From positions 1 to 49,658 of the forward strand of contig JADLBE010000449.1 in the NCBI GenBank assembly GCA_020847915.1: 49,658 bases of DNA, given 5' to 3'. Below, in pieces: positions 16,767 to 25,734 of this stretch (the first letter of the stretch is position 1; every line of letters starts with the position of its first letter). Source of the DNA: Saprospiraceae bacterium (GTDB taxonomy: Bacteria; Bacteroidota; Bacteroidia; Chitinophagales; Saprospiraceae). The notes below the pieces were generated by a model. That model made no database searches, was not told the origin of the DNA, and saw only the letters and a program-made list of their open reading frames with translations. The translations under genes were made by a program, and so were the position numbers.

Positions 16767-18353
16767 ATGAAACAAACGCTCCCCGTCCTTATTTTACTCC
16801 TCCTTTTCGGTTTTGCCAAGCCGGGCCTGTACGCACAGGACTTCTACAAAAGCATCCAGGATGTACGCATTGAATTGCCGTACAACGATTGGGATGACAA
16901 ACTCGATTCCCTGAAAACCAACAATCCGGATGCCCGTCTGGCTGGTCAGGCTACCATTGCCGGACAACGATTTGACAGCATAGGCGTACGTTACAAGGGC
17001 AACAGCTCTTATTTCCGTACACGCAATGACACGTACAAAAAGCTGCCTTTCAACATCAAGCTGGACTACAAATTCAAAAACCAAAAAATAGCAGGTACTT
17101 ATTCGTCCGTAAAGTTATCCAATGCGTTTTTGGACCCCAGTTTCATCCGCGACCCATTGGCTTACGAGGTCATCCGCCAGTACATGCCTGCGCCGATGTG
17201 CAACTTTGCAAAGGTGTACATCAACACTTCTTTTTACGGGTTATACATCAATACCGAATCCATCGACGCCGCTTTTATCCAAAAGCATTTCCAAACCGAT
17301 AAGGGATATCTGGTTAAATGTGATCCCGACAATTGGAAACGCGTGCGCAGCCAAAGCGGATGTCCGAAAGGAGAAAACGCCTCCCTCGCCTACCTCAACG
17401 ACAGTCCGGGGTGCTACGATTCGTTTTACGAAGTGGATACCGCTGCAGCCTGGAAACCTTTGCTGCGGTTGATTAAAGTGCTGAACAAAACGCCCGATAA
17501 AATTGAACAGGTTCTGGATGTTGACCAAACACTTTGGATGCTGGCCCTGAACAACACCCTTGTAAACCTTGACAGCTACAACGGTTCGCTTTCACACAAT
17601 TATTACCTTTGGTTTGATACAACGGGCGTGGCTCACCCACTGATCTGGGACCTCAACATGGCTTTCGGTGGCTGGAGACGCAACTTCAGCTTTGAAGAAA
17701 TGAAGGACGAAGATCTTATCCAGTACCACCCACTGGCGGAGATCAACAACGTTAAAAGGCCGTTGATTTCCAAAATCCTTACCAATCCATTTTACCGCAA
17801 GATTTACCTGGCACACATGCACACCATTGTTCAGGACAATCTGAAAAGTGGTAAACTGATGACCAGGGCACAAAGCATGATGAAGGAAATTGATCCATGG
17901 GTCAAACAGGATTCTCTCAAGTTATACAGCTACACCGATTTTCAGCAATCGATGGATAAAACGCTGGTTAGTGGCCCTGATAAAGTCATTGGATTGCGGC
18001 AGTTGATGGATAAACGCAGCGAATGGCTTCTGAAACACCCCTTGCTCAACAAGGTCGCACCCGTCATTTCCGAGGCCAAACATGTAAAGGATGGCGCAAA
18101 TTGGCTGGTAACTGCCAAAACCAGCGGAGCTGGAAACGCCTGGCTTTTTTACCGAAACAATCCGTCCTTTGCTTTCAAACGCACTGCGATGTACGACGAC
18201 GGGACCCACGGCGATACCACAGCAGGCGACGGCATCTTTACAACACAGGTTGAGGCAGCAGCCATGCAACACTATTACATTGCCGCCGACAACGATGAAG
18301 CTGCCAGTGTTTACCCGGAAAGAGCATCGTATGAGTTTTTAAAAGCAGAGTAA
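16767..18353 (+). CDS. Secreted CotH-like protein (CotH kinase family), copy 2
   Basis: This 528-residue paralogue of the preceding gene has the same layout: signal peptide (residues 1-23, ending GLYAQ), VRYKGNSSYFRTR, KLSNAFLDPSFIRDPLAYEVI, YGLYINTESID, and IWDLNMAFGGW (W294). Both copies share a LDVDxTLWMLALNN block. The gene starts 2 bp after copy 1, so the pair is one transcript, closed by the hairpin 18372-18422. The C-terminal domain (~430-528) carries MYDDGTHGDTTAGDGIFT, a Ca-binding-like Asp-rich turn that copy 1 lacks. Tandem duplication followed by divergence is the likely origin. Confidence 0.88.
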   Translation: MKQTLPVLILLLLFGFAKPGLYAQDFYKSIQDVRIELPYNDWDDKLDSLKTNNPDARLAGQATIAGQRFDSIGVRYKGNSSYFRTRNDTYKKLPFNIKLDYKFKNQKIAGTYSSVKLSNAFLDPSFIRDPLAYEVIRQYMPAPMCNFAKVYINTSFYGLYINTESIDAAFIQKHFQTDKGYLVKCDPDNWKRVRSQSGCPKGENASLAYLNDSPGCYDSFYEVDTAAAWKPLLRLIKVLNKTPDKIEQVLDVDQTLWMLALNNTLVNLDSYNGSLSHNYYLWFDTTGVAHPLIWDLNMAFGGWRRNFSFEEMKDEDLIQYHPLAEINNVKRPLISKILTNPFYRKIYLAHMHTIVQDNLKSGKLMTRAQSMMKEIDPWVKQDSLKLYSYTDFQQSMDKTLVSGPDKVIGLRQLMDKRSEWLLKHPLLNKVAPVISEAKHVKDGANWLVTAKTSGAGNAWLFYRNNPSFAFKRTAMYDDGTHGDTTAGDGIFTTQVEAAAMQHYYIAADNDEAASVYPERASYEFLKAE

Positions 18354-18371
18354 TGAAATGGCGTGGCGAAT

Positions 18372-18422
18372 GGAAAAACAAAACGTCGCAGCGGCTGGTC
18401 CGCTACGACGTTTTGTTTTTCC
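18372..18422. terminator. Bidirectional terminator between convergent genes
   Basis: GGAAAAACAAAACGTCG (18372-18388) pairs perfectly with 18406-18422. Inside, AGCGG pairs with CCGCT. The A-rich and T-rich bases lie within the stem, so either strand can give a U-rich 3' stem. It lies between the CotH pair (plus) and the MgtC gene (minus). Confidence 0.8.
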
Positions 18423-18439
18423 GGGCCAGCCGATTCATT

Positions 18440-19711
18440 TTACAAAAGGAGGAACCACACCAATCCCACAACCACTACGGCCCCAAAAGTGGTAAGTAGG
18501 TAGGGTCTGATTTTGGGATCACCTCTCAGGGTGGCGATGGTGGTTTTAAACACCGTATTGGACATCATGGCGACCAGTACAATTTTGGTAGCCTCTTTCA
18601 CCATGGCACTGTCGCGGGCGGCCATATGCGCACTGTTGATGGTAATGGCATCAATGTCGGCAACGCCGGAAACGAGACCTGTAAGGTAGGCCCCCGATGT
18701 GCCCATCCACAGTTGGGAATAGTATAAAAAATAGCCGATGGCGATGTACAACATGCCAAAAAAAACGGCATTTTTCAGATCAAGCGGATTGCCCAAAGGA
18801 ATTTCACCGCTTTCTTTTTTGCTCTCACCATCCTTTTGGGTGATTCGCCAAACGGCAAAAAGACTCACCAGCAACATGATCCCGCACGGTATGGCAAGCT
18901 TCAAAGCCAAATCAAGGTTGAACAGGGCGGAAAGCGCCACCACGCGCACATACATGATGGTGGAAGAAAGCAGGATACCTGCGGCAAATGTTTTAACCAA
19001 ACCGGGACTTTCACGACTTCTTGCACCAAAGATCCAGGCTACCATTGTTGATGAAAACAAACCTCCCAGCAAGGCAGTGATCAATATACCTTGCTGCATG
19101 CCTCCAAATTTGAGCAAAAGGTATCCTATAAAACTCAGCGTGGATACGATGACAATGATCCAGCCGATATCCCGGTAATTGAGAATGTCCTCGGGGCCAA
19201 ATGCTTTGTCGGGAAGGTTGGGCAGGATGAGCAGGGCTATGACAAAAAATTTGACAAAAGCCAGCAATTCCTGTTCGGTGATGCGCGCAACAAAACTGTG
19301 AAATTCATCTTTTAAGGACAGCAATAAGGTTGCGATAACCACCACGGCCAGTGCATTGTTGACCTGCCCATAAGCCACCATAATGCCGAGGAAAAATACA
19401 AGGATGATGGCAAATTCGGTGGTCAGCCCCAATTTGCCATGCTGTGTCTGGACATAATATGCAACGGCCACCAGCAACAACAGTCCTGCAGTCGCAGCCG
19501 GAAGCATGGCGATGGACACATCATGTGCCAAAATGCCCGTCAGAAATCCAAAAATACAAATTAAGGGAAATGTTCGAAAACCCGCGAGATGTGGTTTTTC
19601 AGTTTGCATGCTGTGCTCACGCTCCAGACCGATCACAAGACCAATGCCTGTTGCCGTAATAAGCCCCTTGATGAAGGGAGGAATGAATTGAAGCCATTCG
19701 AAAGGATCCAT
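18440..19711 (-). CDS. MgtC/SapB family membrane protein with DUF4010 domain
   Basis: This 423-residue inner-membrane protein has ~11-12 hydrophobic helices. The N-terminal part has the MgtC/SapB signature, with GLVIGLEREHSMQTEKPHLAGFRTF split around helix 1 and 2. The C-terminal half resembles DUF4010 (SGVADIDAITINSAHMA, SNTVFKTTIATLRGD). MgtC proteins are linked to survival under low magnesium and to modulating ATP synthase; the fused family has no clear assay. I chose the ATG at 19711, since the frame's upstream candidate is a TTG two codons earlier. It lies downstream of mutS2 beyond a long inverted repeat, so co-transcription is doubtful. Confidence 0.87.
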   Translation of the reverse strand: MDPFEWLQFIPPFIKGLITATGIGLVIGLEREHSMQTEKPHLAGFRTFPLICIFGFLTGILAHDVSIAMLPAATAGLLLLVAVAYYVQTQHGKLGLTTEFAIILVFFLGIMVAYGQVNNALAVVVIATLLLSLKDEFHSFVARITEQELLAFVKFFVIALLILPNLPDKAFGPEDILNYRDIGWIIVIVSTLSFIGYLLLKFGGMQQGILITALLGGLFSSTMVAWIFGARSRESPGLVKTFAAGILLSSTIMYVRVVALSALFNLDLALKLAIPCGIMLLVSLFAVWRITQKDGESKKESGEIPLGNPLDLKNAVFFGMLYIAIGYFLYYSQLWMGTSGAYLTGLVSGVADIDAITINSAHMAARDSAMVKEATKIVLVAMMSNTVFKTTIATLRGDPKIRPYLLTTFGAVVVVGLVWFLLL

Positions 19712-19740
19712 ACCCAAAGATAGTGGGTAGCTTGGGTTTT

Positions 19741-19925
19741 GTGGAATTGAATGACGATTTACGACGTACGATTTTTGAAATTTGATTTGGATTTAGGGAT
19801 TTACAGGATTTTGACCTGTGGTTTGAACTGGAAAACTAATTTCCCTCGGACCAAAATCCTGTAAATCCTTAAATCCAAATCAAATTTCAAAAATCGTACG
19901 TCGTAAATCGTCATTCAAATTCCAC
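19741..19925. repeat. Long inverted repeat element, family member 2
   Basis: The arms 19741-19812 and 19853-19925 (72 and 73 bp) are complementary except for one 1-bp indel and one mismatch, around a 40-nt loop. From 19749 the left arm runs in 7-bp units: GAATGAC GATTTAC, GACGTAC GATTTTT, GAAATTT GATTTGG, ATTTAGG GATTTAC, AGGATTT. The outer end, GTGGAATT(T)GAATGACGA, matches the repeat at 12467-12520. The right end is 13 bp from the mutS2 stop codon. No transposase or target duplication is evident. Confidence 0.92.
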
Positions 19926-19938
19926 CTCCCCAAGGCTC

Positions 19939-22332
19939 TCACGCCAACTCAACGATGGTGACGCCATCGCCGCCTTGTTCAGCTTCGGGATGGTAAACCG
20001 TTGCAATGTTGTGGCCGTATTCACGCAATTTTTGTTTCACGGTTTTGCGCAAAACGCCGTCGCCTTTGCCGTGCAGAATACGCAACAAAGAAGCATTGCT
20101 GAGCAGGGCGTTGTCGACGAATTTTTCCAGCACACGAAGTGCTTCCTCCCTGCTCATGCCGCGCAGGTCGATTTTGGCATCAAAGGCAGCCTGGGAATTG
20201 ATATCGGAGGTGGTTACGGTATTGGTAATTTTCATAGGTTCCGCCGCAGGGTGCAGTTCGCGCACCGATACCGTCACTTTGAGGTCACCAAGCGCGACCA
20301 TGGCATTGTTTCCCCTTAGGGTTTCAATACGGCCTGTTGCGCCGCCTGCGCGCAGTCGAACAAAATCGCCGACTTGAAGCGGGCGGCCGGAAGCTGCGGG
20401 GGCGTTGGACTCCTCCAGTTTTACAACTTCGGTGTTGATGACGTCTACCTGCCTGGCTTTTTCAACACGTTCCTCCCTGAGTTTGGCAGAAACCTGTTGT
20501 GCTTTTTCCAGGTTTTTTTCCTCTTTGAGCTGTCGGATCATTTTATCGACCTCTCTGCTGGTGTTGGCGCTTTGACGCAACTCAAATTCCTTTTGCTCAA
20601 GCTTGTGTCGTTTGCGCTTAAGCTCCAGATCGGAGTGCATGCTGTCGTAGGTTTTGATGAGTTTTTGGAGCGATTGTTCTTTTTCGCTCACCGACCTCAG
20701 CTGCTCTTCCAGTTCCTGTTTTTCACGTTGAAGTTCAATAAGAATGTCATCAACAGCCGTTTCACTTCCGGTCCGGTTGCGGGCATAATCGATGATGTTT
20801 TTGGGCAAACCACTTTTGGCAGCAATCTCAAAAGCATAACTGCTTCCGGGTCTTCCCACCTTCAGTTCATACGTGGGCGACAAAGTATCCTTGTCGAAGT
20901 GCATGTTGGCGTTGAGGATGCCAGGGTTGCGGAAGGCAAAAACCTTGAGGTTGGAATAGTGCGTTGTAATTACGGCATACACACCTTTGCGGTGCAAAGC
21001 CTGAAGGATGGATTCTGCAATGGCGCCTCCGGGTTTGGGGTCGGTGCCACTGCCCATTTCATCGATGATGACCAGGGTTTTCGGATCAGCTTTTTCGATA
21101 AAAACACGGGCGTTTTGCAGGCGCGAGGAGTAGGTACTGAGGTCGTCGTCGAGGCTTTGCTGGTCGCCGATGTCGGCAAAAACTTTTTGAAAAATGCCAA
21201 ATTCACTGAGTTCGTGAACGGGCACCAACAGTCCGCTTTGTACCATCAACTGAAGCAATCCCACGGATTTCATGGCTACCGACTTGCCTCCGGCATTGGG
21301 ACCGGAAAGTACCAAAATGTGGTTTTCCGGATTGAGGCGCAGATCAAAGGGTACCGTTTTGCGGCCCATGGCTTTGTTTTTCAGCCACAGAAGCGGATGG
21401 TATCCTTTGCGAATGCCTATAAGAGGTTGTTCTTTCAGGATGGGCATGTTGGCCCGCATGGAAAGAGCGAGTTTGGCTTTGGCCTGGATACAATCGAACT
21501 GGATGAGTGTATCGAAATAGGTGTGCAGCAAAGGGCCGTACGGGCGGATCTGTTCGCTCAATTCACGCAGAATGCGGAAGATTTCACGCCGCTCGTCATG
21601 CTCAAGGTTGAAAAGGTCGTTGTTGATTTCAATGACACCTTCAGGTTCGATGTAGGCCGTACGTCCGGTATCGCTTTCATCGTGGATGATACCCCGAATT
21701 TTGCGTTTGTGTTCCGAGGGTACGGACAATACGCGTCTGCCGTTGCGGAAACTTTCGGGGCTGTCGGAAAGCCAGCCTTTGGCGCGGTATTCCTGGATGA
21801 TTTGGCGGAACCTGCCGTCCAGTTCGCGCACTTTGTGTTGCATGTCGCGGCGAATGCGCATAAGTTCGGGTGATGCATCGGGGCGTATTTCGCCTTTTTC
21901 ATCAAAAACAGCCGTTATGGCTTTGATGAGACCATCGTCGAATTGCAATGGACGGATGATGTCATAAAGTCTGGGATAAATCTCCTTTTTAGGGCCGGAA
22001 GCGAAGTATTTAAAAACATCACGAACAGTCAGCAGGATGCGCAAAATATTTTGAAAAGATTCGGTTTGCAGGGTGTACCCATCGATTTCGAGCATGCGCA
22101 AATCGGGGCGTATGTCGGCAAAAACCTGCAAAGGGAAGCGGTCGTTTTTTTCAAGCGCCAATTTGTATTCCCGTGCCTGGCGCATCGAGGCATCAATCGT
22201 TTCAAAATGGGTTTGGGGCTCAAGAACAGCCAGCATTTCAGCGGCCATGGTTGTTAAAGCTTCGTGGCTAAGCAGATCGAGGACTTTATCAAACTCGAGT
22301 TTACGAACTACGTCTTTAGGTTCAAATACCAT
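19939..22332 (-). CDS. mutS2: MutS2 family DNA-binding ATPase with Smr domain
   Basis: This 797-residue protein (ATG at 22332, MVFEPKDVVRKLEFDKV) has the MutS core and clamp helices. The Walker A motif is SGPNAGGKSV (~343-352), followed by TLVIIDEMGSGTDP (Walker B) and TTHYSNLK. A long coiled region (~515-640) precedes a C-terminal Smr nuclease-like domain (DLRGMSREEALRVLEKF, LHGKGDGVLRK). MutS2 lacks the mismatch-recognition domain, binds branched DNA, suppresses recombination, and in some bacteria splits collided ribosomes. An in-frame ATG 13 codons upstream adds residues unlike the family. It is transcribed away from the Omp28-like gene. Confidence 0.94.
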   Translation of the reverse strand: MVFEPKDVVRKLEFDKVLDLLSHEALTTMAAEMLAVLEPQTHFETIDASMRQAREYKLALEKNDRFPLQVFADIRPDLRMLEIDGYTLQTESFQNILRILLTVRDVFKYFASGPKKEIYPRLYDIIRPLQFDDGLIKAITAVFDEKGEIRPDASPELMRIRRDMQHKVRELDGRFRQIIQEYRAKGWLSDSPESFRNGRRVLSVPSEHKRKIRGIIHDESDTGRTAYIEPEGVIEINNDLFNLEHDERREIFRILRELSEQIRPYGPLLHTYFDTLIQFDCIQAKAKLALSMRANMPILKEQPLIGIRKGYHPLLWLKNKAMGRKTVPFDLRLNPENHILVLSGPNAGGKSVAMKSVGLLQLMVQSGLLVPVHELSEFGIFQKVFADIGDQQSLDDDLSTYSSRLQNARVFIEKADPKTLVIIDEMGSGTDPKPGGAIAESILQALHRKGVYAVITTHYSNLKVFAFRNPGILNANMHFDKDTLSPTYELKVGRPGSSYAFEIAAKSGLPKNIIDYARNRTGSETAVDDILIELQREKQELEEQLRSVSEKEQSLQKLIKTYDSMHSDLELKRKRHKLEQKEFELRQSANTSREVDKMIRQLKEEKNLEKAQQVSAKLREERVEKARQVDVINTEVVKLEESNAPAASGRPLQVGDFVRLRAGGATGRIETLRGNNAMVALGDLKVTVSVRELHPAAEPMKITNTVTTSDINSQAAFDAKIDLRGMSREEALRVLEKFVDNALLSNASLLRILHGKGDGVLRKTVKQKLREYGHNIATVYHPEAEQGGDGVTIVELA

Positions 22333-22475
22333 AGAGGGCAAAAAGTGTTTCGGATGCAAAGGCCACATCAAACCATGAATGGCGCAAAATTACCTCTTTA
22401 AACAATCCAAAACGCCTGAAGTTCCGCATGATGTAAAATCAGGGAAACGTATTGACAATCGTTGTAAAATATCAT

Positions 22476-22496
22476 TGTCTGAAACAGACATTTTTT
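22476..22496 (+). terminator. Terminator-like hairpin in the mutS2/Omp28 divergent region
   Basis: TGTCTG AAA CAGACA (22476-22490), followed by T6, has the form of a small intrinsic terminator on the plus strand. No plus-strand gene ends here, so it may close a short upstream transcript or be coincidental. Confidence 0.4.
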
Positions 22497-22529
22497 AGTC
22501 AAAATGATGGCCAATCGAAAGAGGAATGA

Positions 22530-22537
22530 TACATTTG
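22530..22537 (+). promoter_or_regulatory. TAnnTTTG -7 box of the Omp28-like gene
   Basis: TACATTTG lies 38 bp upstream of the ATG at 22575, a good distance for a short leader. No clear -33 TTTG is present. Confidence 0.5.
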
Positions 22538-22574
22538 CCTCAACAATGCATCCAATTCAATAAAACTCAATCTT

Positions 22575-24527
22575 ATGTTCAAAAAGTTACTTGCTGGTTT
22601 TTTTCTGGTTTCTCTTGCCAGTTCTATTTCTGCCCAGGCAGTTTGGGAAGAAACGTTTGATGGTGGCAATACGCTGCCTGCAGGATGGACCCAAACCACG
22701 CTTGCTTCCGATGGTGGCTGGAAAGTAGGTATTCCTTCTGCCCTTTCTTCATCGGCATTTCCAATTCCTGCTTCAACAGGCAACGTACTTGGTACCAACG
22801 ATGACGGTTGCAACTGCAACAAAAGCGTTGACCAGGTGATGACGCCGGAAATTGACCTTACGGCCTATCCCGACACCGCACTTTACCTCATGTTTGATAT
22901 CTTCTATCTCAATGCAACTTATCAGGGAGCTACTGAAAGCCTTTCCCTGCTTGCATCCACGGACGGAGGCACAACCTGGGTTACATTGACAGCACTGCAG
23001 GGCGCAGGAGCATGGGTTAAACCCCGCTTCTTCGACATTTCGTCCTTTGCAGGCCAATCGGTACGCTTCGGCTTCCTGTACAACGACGGCGGTGGCTGGC
23101 TTTACGGTGCTGTAATCGATAACATTCGCGTGGTTCTGAAGGACAACATCCTGAAGGCCAATCTGAGCAGTGTAGGTGTTGCCCGTTTCATTGATGCCAT
23201 TCCGGCTTCCTTTACATACGACCGCTTCCTTGCCGGTGGCGAAATGGAAGTTACCGGTTCTGTAAACAACCCGGGTTTTGTTCCAATCACCTCGTTTGAC
23301 GTAACTGTCACCAACGGTTTGAACTCCATCACTGAAAGCTACACAGGCCTCAATGTTGACCTCGGTCAAAGCGCTACTTTCAGCGTACCTGTTACGATCT
23401 CAGAAGGCACCAACAGCTACGATGTATCCATTTCCAACATCAACGGTGGCGACGACAACGACCTCACCGACAATGCCGGTACTGCCAGCATTTTGGGTGT
23501 GACTCCTGCTCCCGGCCGCGTTGTGGTTGTGGAAGAAGGCACCGGAACATGGTGCGGATGGTGCCCACGTGGCACCGTTATGATGGACTTCCTTGCCGAA
23601 GAACATCCTGACCACGTAGCAGCCATTGCCGTACACAACGGCGACCCCATGGTTGTAAGCACGTACGACACCGGTCTCGGCGGCGTTATCTCGGGTTACC
23701 CAAGCGGTCTCGTTGACCGTCAGTCGACGCCTTTCGACCCAACCGATTTCGAAGCAGCCATGCTCGACCGCATCACCGTTGAATCACCTGTTGCTGTAAG
23801 CCAGGAAGTTGAATGGGATGAAGTTACCCGCAAAGCTACCGTACACAGCAAATTGAATTTCAACGAGGCAGTTAACGGTGCATACCGCATCGCAGTTGTC
23901 TTCACGGAAGACGGCGTTACCGGCACATCGGCTGCTTACGGACAAACCAACTACTACTCCGGTGGTGGCAATGGCCCAATGGGCGGTTTTGAAAGCCTCG
24001 GCAGCACGGTACCAGCTTCGGCATCGGTGTACAACCACGTTGCCCGCGCTATCGTAGGCGGTTTCAACGGCGCTCTCAACAGCGTTCCTACCGCCAATGT
24101 TGCCGGTTCGGAACATGTTTACACCAGCGAATGGACGGTTCCTGCAACCATGGACATCGAAAAGATGCACGCTGTTACACTGTTCATCCGTCAGTCGCCA
24201 AAAGTTATCGTAAACGCTGCACAAACAGGTGTTCCTTACACCTCGGTTGCTGCCAACGAACCTACCACGGAATCCATTTCGGTACGTATGTTCCCCAACC
24301 CGGTTGTTGACGAAGCTACGATCAAACTGCAACTCGCTGAAAACAGCGATGTTCAGATCCGTGTCATCAACACCATGGGTGCTGTAGTTGCAGAACGCAA
24401 TTACGCCAACGTAGCAGGCGAAACTTCGCTTCCTTTCCGCGTAGGCACCCTGCCAACCGGCGCTTACATCCTGAGTGTAAATGCAGGTGGCAAAACCATC
24501 GCCAAAAACTTTGTGATTTCCCGCTAA
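22575..24527 (+). CDS. Secreted Omp28-like protein with CxxC motif and T9SS sorting domain
   Basis: This 650-residue protein has a signal peptide ending SSISAQ. Residues ~23-190 form a choice-of-anchor J/MAM-like jelly-roll domain (WEETFDGGNTLPAGW ... DNIRVV). After an Ig-like spacer comes an Omp28-type domain (~312-540) with a thioredoxin-fold active-site motif, TGTWCGWCPRG (Cys327 and Cys330), and the cis-Pro-like YPSGLVDR. The end (~565-650), with MFPNPVVDEATI and LPTGAYILSVNAGGKTIAKNF, is a type A T9SS sorting domain, so the protein is probably exported and surface-attached. A thiol-disulphide role is inferred from CGWC only. Followed by a terminator at 24552-24583. Confidence 0.88.
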   Translation: MFKKLLAGFFLVSLASSISAQAVWEETFDGGNTLPAGWTQTTLASDGGWKVGIPSALSSSAFPIPASTGNVLGTNDDGCNCNKSVDQVMTPEIDLTAYPDTALYLMFDIFYLNATYQGATESLSLLASTDGGTTWVTLTALQGAGAWVKPRFFDISSFAGQSVRFGFLYNDGGGWLYGAVIDNIRVVLKDNILKANLSSVGVARFIDAIPASFTYDRFLAGGEMEVTGSVNNPGFVPITSFDVTVTNGLNSITESYTGLNVDLGQSATFSVPVTISEGTNSYDVSISNINGGDDNDLTDNAGTASILGVTPAPGRVVVVEEGTGTWCGWCPRGTVMMDFLAEEHPDHVAAIAVHNGDPMVVSTYDTGLGGVISGYPSGLVDRQSTPFDPTDFEAAMLDRITVESPVAVSQEVEWDEVTRKATVHSKLNFNEAVNGAYRIAVVFTEDGVTGTSAAYGQTNYYSGGGNGPMGGFESLGSTVPASASVYNHVARAIVGGFNGALNSVPTANVAGSEHVYTSEWTVPATMDIEKMHAVTLFIRQSPKVIVNAAQTGVPYTSVAANEPTTESISVRMFPNPVVDEATIKLQLAENSDVQIRVINTMGAVVAERNYANVAGETSLPFRVGTLPTGAYILSVNAGGKTIAKNFVISR

Positions 24528-24551
24528 TCACAACCTTTTACAGTTTTTTTC

Positions 24552-24583
24552 AGGAGCCATTCCGATTTTTCGGAATGGCTCCT
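24552..24583 (+). terminator. Terminator after the Omp28-like gene
   Basis: AGGAGCCATTCCGA and its exact complement flank a TTTT loop, followed by GTCTTTTTC. It lies 25 bp past the stop. Confidence 0.9.
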
Positions 24584-24623
24584 GTCTTTTTCAGTACCTA
24601 TGCAGCTGCAATGATTTTCTACA

Positions 24624-25733
24624 ATGAAACTCTACCTGATAGCCGGCGAAGCCTCTGGCGACCTGCACGGATCCAACCTCATCAAAGCATTACACCATCT
24701 TCACCCAGGACTCGAATGTCGTGCCTGGGGAGGTGAGATGATGCAGGATGCGGGTTCAACACTGGTCAAACACTACCGAGACCTGGCTTTTATGGGTTTT
24801 TGGGAGGTTATTAAAAACCTGAGAACCATCCTTGGCAACCTCGATTTTTGCAAAAAAGACATCCTTGCTTTCCAACCCGATGCCATTGTGTTGATTGATT
24901 ACCCCGGGTTCAACCTGCGCATCGCACGCTGGGCTAAGGAACATGGAATTCGCGTGGTGTATTACATCTCGCCCCAGATCTGGGCATGGCACCGCTCTCG
25001 CGTACATGCCATGAAACGCGACATCGACCAAATGTTGGTCATACTGCCTTTTGAACCCGACTTTTTCAAACAATACGGCATGGAGGTTACTTATGTCGGG
25101 CACCCGCTGCTCGATGCCATTGGTCCCGGATTGTCCGATGCACACACAACAAACAACCAAATCGCACTGCTTCCCGGCAGCCGCAAACAGGAGGTCCAAC
25201 GCATCCTGCCGGTTATGCTGGAAGCAACACGGCATTTCCCAAACCACCATTTTGTCATCGCAGCAGCCAATGTACTGAACGATGCCTATTTCCAAAACTA
25301 CATCGAAAATTACCCAAACGTAAAACTGGTACGTGGCCAGACATACGATGTGTTGCGCTCATCGTGCGCAGCTTTGGTCAAATCTGGCACTTCCACCCTG
25401 GAAACAGCCCTGCTCGACGTTCCTCAGGTGGTGTGTTACGCCGGAAATCCCCTATCCTACCACATCGCCAAACGTCTGGTGAAAGTGCCCTATATTTCTC
25501 TGGTAAACCTCATCATGGACCAGCCTCTTGTAAAGGAGCTTATTCAGGACGAATTAACCCCTGAAAATGTTCAATCAGCGTTGAATGAGATTCTCCAGCC
25601 AATGCAGATTCAAACCATAAAACAGGGCTACGCCCTTTTGCGGGAAAAACTGGGCGCAGGCGGCGCTTCCGAACGCGCAGCAAGAGCAATTCTGGAAAAC
25701 ATTCCGCAATCCACATTCCGTATTCCGCATTAA
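24624..25733 (+). CDS. lpxB: Lipid-A-disaccharide synthase
   Basis: LpxB joins UDP-diacylglucosamine and lipid X to form the lipid A disaccharide at the inner membrane. The 369-residue protein has the family start MKLYLIAGEASGDLHG, then FMGFWEV, DAIVLIDYPGFNLRIA, YYISPQIWAWH, VGHPLLD, LLPGSRKQEV, and the donor-site KSGTSTLETALLDVPQVV. The final eleven codons (IPQSTFRIPH-stop) are encoded by CATTCCG-like heptads at 25700-25734, so the extreme C-terminus and stop codon come from repeat DNA. Flanked by terminators on both sides, it appears to be transcribed alone. Confidence 0.94.
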   Translation: MKLYLIAGEASGDLHGSNLIKALHHLHPGLECRAWGGEMMQDAGSTLVKHYRDLAFMGFWEVIKNLRTILGNLDFCKKDILAFQPDAIVLIDYPGFNLRIARWAKEHGIRVVYYISPQIWAWHRSRVHAMKRDIDQMLVILPFEPDFFKQYGMEVTYVGHPLLDAIGPGLSDAHTTNNQIALLPGSRKQEVQRILPVMLEATRHFPNHHFVIAAANVLNDAYFQNYIENYPNVKLVRGQTYDVLRSSCAALVKSGTSTLETALLDVPQVVCYAGNPLSYHIAKRLVKVPYISLVNLIMDQPLVKELIQDELTPENVQSALNEILQPMQIQTIKQGYALLREKLGAGGASERAARAILENIPQSTFRIPH

Positions 25734-25734
25734 A
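25700..25734. repeat. CATTCCG heptad repeat overlapping the 3' end of lpxB
   Basis: Five 7-bp units: CATTCCG, CAATCCA, CATTCCG, TATTCCG, CATTAAA. The last contains the lpxB stop codon. The same word family recurs at 42127-42161 before pgk. Confidence 0.75.

Noticed and set aside
19741-19925. Remnant insertion sequence with terminal inverted repeats
   Set aside because: The arms meet around a 40-nt loop with no coding content and no target duplication seen, so it is listed as a repeat element, not an IS.
20374-21873. 499-codon open frame antisense to mutS2
   Set aside because: Opposite-strand shadow of a certain gene, with Phe/Val/Gly-rich translation typical of such shadows.
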